Positions 58,881 to 64,000 of a DNA stretch of 64,000 nucleotides are shown piece by piece (position 1 is the first letter of the stretch; each line of letters begins with the position of its first letter). Under the pieces are notes generated by a model. That model was not told where the DNA came from, did not search any database, and saw only the letters and a list, made by a program, of their open reading frames with translations. The DNA comes from Collinsella sp. (GTDB taxonomy: Bacteria; Actinomycetota; Coriobacteriia; Coriobacteriales; Coriobacteriaceae): assembly GCA_019413925.1 (NCBI GenBank), contig DXMY01000026.1, positions 28,682 through 92,681 of the forward strand. The letters run 5' to 3'. Position numbers and translations under genes: made by a program.

Positions 58881-61800
58881 ATGAGCAAACTCGTCGAGGG
58901 CATCAAGGGCCGCATGGTCGCTGCCGCACGCGAGGCCGCGCCCGCCGTGGTGGACGCCGCGCAGAAGGCCGCGACTGCCGCTGCCGAGAAGGTCGCCGAG
59001 GCAGTTGTCGATGCCAAGAACGCGGCAGGGGAGACGTCCATCGCCAGTGAGCCCGCCACCGCCGCTGAGCCCGCCACCGCCGCTGAGCCCGTAGCCGCCG
59101 TCCGCGCCCCCGAAGGCGCGATCTTCAACCCCGAGGCCGCCCGCGGCAACCTGCACCTGGGCATCGACGTGGGCTCCACCACCGTTAAACTTGCCGTGCT
59201 CAACGACGACAACCAGATCGTCTACGCCAAGTACCAGCGCCACCACACCGACGTTCGTGCCTGCGCCCGCGACCTGTTCGAGGGCGCTGCGACCGTGCTG
59301 CCGACGGTCCAGATGACCTGCGCCATTACCGGCTCGGGTGGTCTGCTGCTGTCCCAGTGGCTCGACCTGGAGTTTGTCCAGGAGGTCATCGCCAGCAAGC
59401 GTGCCGTCGAGACTCTCATCCCGGCCACCGATGTCGCTATCGAGCTGGGCGGCGAGGATGCCAAGATCATCTACTTCGACAACGGCATCGAGCAGCGCAT
59501 GAACGGCACCTGCGCCGGCGGCACGGGCGCGTTCATCGACCAGATGGCAACCCTGCTGCACACCGACGCCAGCGGCCTTAACGAACTCGCGGCCAACGCC
59601 ACCACCATCTATCCCATTGCCAGCCGCTGCGGCGTTTTTGCCAAGACCGACGTCCAGCCGCTGCTCAACGAGGGTGCCCGCCCCGAGGACGTGGCCGCCT
59701 CCATCTTCCAGGCCGTCGTGACCCAGACCATCTCGGGTCTGGCGTGCGGCCGTCCCATCCGCGGCAACGTCGCCTTCCTGGGCGGCCCGCTGCAGTACCT
59801 CTCCGAGCTGCGTCACCGCTTCTACCTCACGCTCAACCTGGACGAGGAGCACCGTATCGTGCCCCAAAACGCTCACCTGTTTGTGGCGAGCGGCGCCGCC
59901 ATGGCGCACGAGTCCAATAAGCTCAGCACGTTCCCGCAGCTCATCGAGGCTATCGATAGCTTGGGCGACACGCAGGGCGCCGAGGTCGAGCGCCTGGAGC
60001 CGCTCTTTGCCACCGACGAGGACTTTGCCGAGTTCAAAACCCGCCACGACCAGGAAGTCGTCCCCAAAGGCAAGCTCGACGGCTACACCGGCCGTGTGTT
60101 CATCGGCATCGACGCCGGTTCCACCACCATGAAGGCCGCGCTCGTGGGCGAGGACGGCCAGCTGCTGCACACCTGGTACGGCAACAACAACGGCGACATC
60201 CTGGGCACGGCCAAGGTCATCATGGCCGATTTCTACAACCACATCCCTGCGGGCTGTACCATCGGCCACGTGACCACCACGGGCTACGGCGAGGCGCTGC
60301 TCATCGAGGCCCTCAAGGCCGATTCCGGCGAGATCGAGACCGTCGCGCACCTGCGCGGCGCCAAGGCGTTCCTGCCCGGCGTCGAGTTCATCCTGGACAT
60401 TGGCGGCCAGGACATGAAGTGCCTGCGTGTGAAGGACGGCGTCATCGAGCACATCATGCTCAACGAGGCCTGCTCGTCGGGCTGCGGCAGCTTTATCGAG
60501 AGTTTCGCCGTGTCTATGAACATGGACGTGCGCGCGTTTGCCGATGCCGCCATCCATGCCAAGGCCCCCGTCGACCTGGGCAGCCGCTGCACGGTCTTTA
60601 TGAACTCGCGCGTCAAGCAGGCGCAAAAGGAAGGCGCCACGGTGGGTGACATCGCGGCCGGCCTGTCCTATTCCGTCATCAAGAATGCCCTGTTCAAGGT
60701 CATTAAGCTGCGCGACCCCAAGGAGATTGGCAGCCAGGTGATCGTTCAGGGTGGCACCTTTATGTCCGATGCCACGCTGCGCGCATTTGAGCAGCTCACC
60801 GGCGTGCACGCCGTGCGTCCCGACATCGCCGGCTGCATGGGCGCCTACGGTGCGGCCCTGCTCGCCCGCGACCGCGCCGGCGCCGACGGCACCTCGACCA
60901 TTCTTTCTGCCGAGGACATCGCGCACCTCACTGTGACGCAAAAGCATGTCCGCTGCGGCCGTTGCTCCAACAACTGCCAGCTCACCGTCAACGACTTTGG
61001 CGGCGGCAGGCGATTCATTACCGGTAACCGCTGCGAGAAGGGTGCCGGCCACAAAAAGCAAAAGACCGAGGCCCCCAACCTCTTCAAAAAGAAAAACGAG
61101 CTGCTCTTTAACCGCGAGGTGCTGAGCCCCGACGAGGCCCCGCGCGGCACCGTCGGCATCCCGCGCGCGCTCAACATGTACGAGAACTACCCCTTCTGGC
61201 ACGCGTTCTTTACGCGCTTGGGCTTTAGCGTGCAGCTGTCCGACCAGTCGAGCAAAAAGACCTACCAGGCGGGCATCGAGTCCATGCCGTCCGAGAGCGT
61301 GTGCTATCCGGCCAAGATGAGCCACGGCCACGTGATGAACCTTATCGACCGCGATGTCGACTTCATCTGGATGCCGTGCGTGCGTTGGGAGCGCAAGGAG
61401 GACCCGACCGCCGGCAACTGTTACAACTGCCCCATCGTCATGAGCTACCCCACGGCGTTGGCACTCAACATCGACGAGATCCGCGAGCAGAACATCGAGT
61501 TCCTGTACCCGTTTGTGCCCTATCACGACAAGACCGAGCTCAAGCGCCGTCTGTATCAGGTGCTTGCTGTCGACCGTGTGGCCGATGCGCAAGCCGGTCG
61601 CGGTCGCGTGCGTGGACCCAAGATCACGCGCTCCGAGGTCGATGCCGCTGTCAACGCTGCCTTTGAGGCCGATGCGCGTTTCCACGAGGACATCCAGACC
61701 ATGGGCGAGGAGGCCCTTAAGTGGGTCGAGGACCACGGTGGCCATGGCATCGTGCTCGCCGGTCGTCCCTACCATAACGACCCCGAGATCAACCATGCCC

Positions 61801-63680
61801 TGCCCGAGCTTATCTCGAGCTTTGGCTTTGCGGTCTTTACCGAGGATTCGCTCGCGCATCTGGTAAAGCCCGAGCGTCCGATTCGCGTCGTCGATCAGTG
61901 GATGTACCACAGCCGCCTGTACGCCGTCGCCCGTTTTGTGACGATGCGCAACGATTTGGACCTGATTCAGCTCAACTCCTTCGGCTGCGGCTTGGACGCC
62001 CTGACCACCGACCAGGTGCAGGAGATTCTGGAAGCCAGCGGCAAGATCTACACCGTGCTCAAGATCGATGAGGTGTCCAACCTGGGCGCCGCGCGCATCC
62101 GCATCCGCTCGCTCATGGCCGCGCTTAAGGACCAGGAGGCCGAGCGCTTGGCCGAGGCCACGGCCGCGGGCGAGGCCTACGAGCAGGGCGATGCCGCGCC
62201 GGTGGCGCCCTCCACGGATGCCCCCGCGTTCGCGAGCCGTAAGTACACGTTTGCGGCTCAGCGCGAGAGCGCTTCGACCGCGTGGCCCAAGGTGCCCTTT
62301 ACCGAGCAGATGCGCGAGGAGGGCTACACCATCCTGTGCCCGCAGATGGCGCCGATCCACTTTGATCTGGTCAAAGAGGTGTTCCGCGGTGCCGGCTACA
62401 ACTTGGAGCTGCTGCCCTCGACCGACCACGATGCCGTCGAGGCCGGTCTGCGCTACGTGAACAACGACATCTGCTATCCGTCGATCCTGGTGACGGGTCA
62501 GATCATGGAGGCCATCGAGAGCGGTCGGTACGACCTGTCCAAGACGGCCGTGGTTATCAGCCAGACCGGCGGCGGCTGCCGTGCTACCAACTACATCGCA
62601 CTCATCCGCAAGGCCCTGCGCGAGAGCGGCCACCCCGAGATCCCGGTGATCTCGCTTTCGGCCGTGGCGCTCGGCGAGGACAACCCCGGCTTTAAAATTA
62701 CGCCGGCGCTGCTTAAGCAGGCAATCTACGCGGTGCTCTTTGGCGACGTGATGATGCAGATGCTCTACCGCTGCCGTCCGTACGAGGCCACGCCCGGTGC
62801 TGCCAACGCACTCTACGAGGAGTACATGGCGCGCGCTCGCAAGCTGGCGCCTAGGTTCAACCGCCACAACTATACCAAGCTGTGCCGCGAGGCCATCCGC
62901 GCGTTCGACACCATGCCGCTCGTGGGCGAGGGCACCAAGCCGCGCGTGGGCGTGGTCGGTGAGATCTTGGTCAAGTTCCACCCTACGGCCAACAACCACG
63001 TGGTCGATGTCATCGAGCGCGAGGGCTGCGAGGCAGTGGTGCCGGGCCTGCTCGACTTCTTCCTGTACTCCATGAGCAACGCCGAGCTGCAGAAAGACGA
63101 GCTGGGTAGCTCTGCCACGACGCGCGCGGGCATGCAAGCGCTCATCAAGCTTGTGGACTGGATGCGCACGCCGGTGGAGGAGATGCTCGAGAAGTCCCGC
63201 CGCTTCGAGGCGCCCGAGCGCATCGGCACCATGGCCGACAAGGCCCGTACGGTGCTTTCGGTGTGCAACAACATGGGCGAGGGCTGGTTGCTCACGGCCG
63301 AGATGCTCGACCTGATCGACCATGGCGCGCCCAACATCATCTGCACGCAGCCCTTTGCGTGCCTGCCCAACCACGTGGTGGGTAAGGCTGTGATCAAGGA
63401 ACTGCGCCGTCAGCACCCCGAGAGTAACATTGTCGCGGTGGACTACGACCCCGGTGCGTCCGAGGTCAACCAACTCAACCGCATTAAGCTCATGATCAGC
63501 GTGGCCAAGGAGAACATGCGCGCCGGCAAGGGCTTTAAGCTCGAGAAGGTGGCGCCGCTCGCGATGGACGAGGTCACCGGCCAGATGCGTGCTCATGACG
63601 GCTGCGTGAGCTGCGGACCTGCCAGCGAGGAGGCCGTGGCATCGGTCGCCAAGCGTCTGGGGCGCGGCATTAAGAAGTAG
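58881..63680 (+). CDS. Giant 2-hydroxyacyl-CoA dehydratase activase-like protein
   Basis: A 1599-residue protein. Residues 1-75 are Ala-rich with the tandem repeat EPATAAEPATAAEPVAA. Two BcrAD/BadFG-type ASKHA ATPase modules follow: about 90-360 (LGIDVGSTTVKLAVLN, ELGGEDAKII, GTCAGGTGAFID) and about 405-680 (IGIDAGSTTMKAALVG, DIGGQDMKCL, EACSSGCGSFIE). Cysteines in CAGGTG and CSSGCG are candidates for bridging a [4Fe-4S] cluster. A cysteine segment, CGRCSNNCQL, and a DUF2229-like region follow, then a C-terminal BadFG-partner-like part. It probably uses ATP to drive low-potential electron transfer to a dehydratase or corrinoid enzyme. The partner is not in this window. Confidence 0.85.
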   Translation: MSKLVEGIKGRMVAAAREAAPAVVDAAQKAATAAAEKVAEAVVDAKNAAGETSIASEPATAAEPATAAEPVAAVRAPEGAIFNPEAARGNLHLGIDVGSTTVKLAVLNDDNQIVYAKYQRHHTDVRACARDLFEGAATVLPTVQMTCAITGSGGLLLSQWLDLEFVQEVIASKRAVETLIPATDVAIELGGEDAKIIYFDNGIEQRMNGTCAGGTGAFIDQMATLLHTDASGLNELAANATTIYPIASRCGVFAKTDVQPLLNEGARPEDVAASIFQAVVTQTISGLACGRPIRGNVAFLGGPLQYLSELRHRFYLTLNLDEEHRIVPQNAHLFVASGAAMAHESNKLSTFPQLIEAIDSLGDTQGAEVERLEPLFATDEDFAEFKTRHDQEVVPKGKLDGYTGRVFIGIDAGSTTMKAALVGEDGQLLHTWYGNNNGDILGTAKVIMADFYNHIPAGCTIGHVTTTGYGEALLIEALKADSGEIETVAHLRGAKAFLPGVEFILDIGGQDMKCLRVKDGVIEHIMLNEACSSGCGSFIESFAVSMNMDVRAFADAAIHAKAPVDLGSRCTVFMNSRVKQAQKEGATVGDIAAGLSYSVIKNALFKVIKLRDPKEIGSQVIVQGGTFMSDATLRAFEQLTGVHAVRPDIAGCMGAYGAALLARDRAGADGTSTILSAEDIAHLTVTQKHVRCGRCSNNCQLTVNDFGGGRRFITGNRCEKGAGHKKQKTEAPNLFKKKNELLFNREVLSPDEAPRGTVGIPRALNMYENYPFWHAFFTRLGFSVQLSDQSSKKTYQAGIESMPSESVCYPAKMSHGHVMNLIDRDVDFIWMPCVRWERKEDPTAGNCYNCPIVMSYPTALALNIDEIREQNIEFLYPFVPYHDKTELKRRLYQVLAVDRVADAQAGRGRVRGPKITRSEVDAAVNAAFEADARFHEDIQTMGEEALKWVEDHGGHGIVLAGRPYHNDPEINHALPELISSFGFAVFTEDSLAHLVKPERPIRVVDQWMYHSRLYAVARFVTMRNDLDLIQLNSFGCGLDALTTDQVQEILEASGKIYTVLKIDEVSNLGAARIRIRSLMAALKDQEAERLAEATAAGEAYEQGDAAPVAPSTDAPAFASRKYTFAAQRESASTAWPKVPFTEQMREEGYTILCPQMAPIHFDLVKEVFRGAGYNLELLPSTDHDAVEAGLRYVNNDICYPSILVTGQIMEAIESGRYDLSKTAVVISQTGGGCRATNYIALIRKALRESGHPEIPVISLSAVALGEDNPGFKITPALLKQAIYAVLFGDVMMQMLYRCRPYEATPGAANALYEEYMARARKLAPRFNRHNYTKLCREAIRAFDTMPLVGEGTKPRVGVVGEILVKFHPTANNHVVDVIEREGCEAVVPGLLDFFLYSMSNAELQKDELGSSATTRAGMQALIKLVDWMRTPVEEMLEKSRRFEAPERIGTMADKARTVLSVCNNMGEGWLLTAEMLDLIDHGAPNIICTQPFACLPNHVVGKAVIKELRRQHPESNIVAVDYDPGASEVNQLNRIKLMISVAKENMRAGKGFKLEKVAPLAMDEVTGQMRAHDGCVSCGPASEEAVASVAKRLGRGIKK

Positions 63681-63710
63681 CTGGCCTGCTATGGGCTAGA
63701 TATGGGACAA

Positions 63711-63746
63711 ACGGGTGGCAGCCGTACCGGTTACCACCCGTTTTTT
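63711..63746 (+). terminator. Activase operon terminator
   Basis: ACGGGTGG (63711-63718) and CCACCCGT (63734-63741) with a 15-nt loop and six Ts. Confidence 0.85.
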
Positions 63747-64000
63747 ACTGGATATCTGTTGCGTAAACGGTCCAACTATCACCCCCTGCGAACTTAGATT
63801 TCGGAAGTATGCGGCAAAATTTGAATAGGCCGAGCACACTGGATATGCCCAAGCTTTGTACCTGCACTGATAATTGTTCTCGGGGGAAGCGGGCACTGCG
63901 GGGCGCGGCAACGGCGCGCGATTTCCGCGTCGCAGCGCTACCCTGATGCTGAATGCCGGGACGATGACCCACTGGCCTGCTGACGCCTCTTCGGCCGTCC
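63747..64000. other. Non-coding end of window
   Basis: I see no gene, repeat or structured RNA that I can support here. Short open frames on the minus strand have no ribosome-binding sites and no recognisable product. Confidence 0.4.

Noticed and set aside
58806..63596. 1596-residue open frame on the minus strand opposite the activase
   Set aside because: Low-complexity composition (His, Val, Leu, Arg, Gly) typical of an antisense shadow in GC-rich DNA; the plus-strand protein has clear ATPase motifs.

Overview
The window looks like chromosome of an anaerobic, saccharolytic, high-GC Coriobacteriia member, most likely Collinsella or a close relative. This is inferred from gene content and GC-rich codon use: pyruvate formate-lyase with its activase, sucrose/fructan PTS genes, a giant 2-hydroxyacyl-CoA dehydratase activase-like protein, a glutamate-type ABC system and GTG/TTG starts with strong Shine-Dalgarno sites. 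No rRNA, tRNA, CRISPR array or prophage was seen.

Layout. 1-2500: pyruvate formate-lyase encoded as two proteins, a catalytic barrel and a separate glycyl-radical domain. 2750-8400: sucrose/fructan locus (LacI repressor, two GH32 hydrolases, PTS EIIBC) with tandem LacI-type operators. 8650-13400: DegV, PFL activase, anchored beta-lactamase-fold protein, MTA/SAH nucleosidase, EngB. 13395-14805: DUF3990/XRE toxin-antitoxin-like pair behind a perfect hairpin. 15088-20379: homoserine kinase, threonine synthase, aspartokinase and aspartate-semialdehyde dehydrogenase. 20400-22020: an IS110-type element whose transposase carries an extra XRE-like domain, inserted into a host hairpin repeat. 22300-29400: Ogt, GyrI-like protein, MacB-type ABC exporter, a small unknown gene, an XRE membrane protein. 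29800-38900: phosphofructokinase, Ntn hydrolase, M18 aminopeptidase, RelB/PIN pair, D-2-hydroxyacid dehydrogenase, methionine aminopeptidase, radical SAM protein, alpha/beta hydrolase. 39098-41359: degenerate GGDEF-REC-HD-GYP protein plus HPt. 41590-44982: DUF2975/XRE pair and an ABC exporter whose first permease is frameshifted at a G7 run. 45093-49379: glutamate/glutamine-type ABC operon with a C26 gamma-glutamyl hydrolase. 49564-49779: three tandem hairpins with an 80-bp period. 49835-53404: DXS-like synthase, HD protein, CmpB membrane protein. 53437-55003: a DUF559/AbiEi-like gene between two copies of a four-palindrome array. 55261-58036: amtB-glnK and a HAD phosphatase. 58158-63680: TetR and the 1599-residue activase.

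The genes support mixed-acid fermentation of sucrose/fructan through PTS uptake, phosphofructokinase and PFL, with nitrogen supplied by Amt and the glutamate ABC system, and with aspartate-family amino-acid synthesis. The most striking non-coding feature is the density of long hairpins in intergenic space. Several separate families are visible. In one, the outer arms are specific to each locus and run into the stop codon of the neighbouring gene. The most unusual loci are the split PFL, the palindrome arrays around the DUF559-like gene, the 80-bp-period hairpin array, and the IS110 element within a host hairpin repeat.
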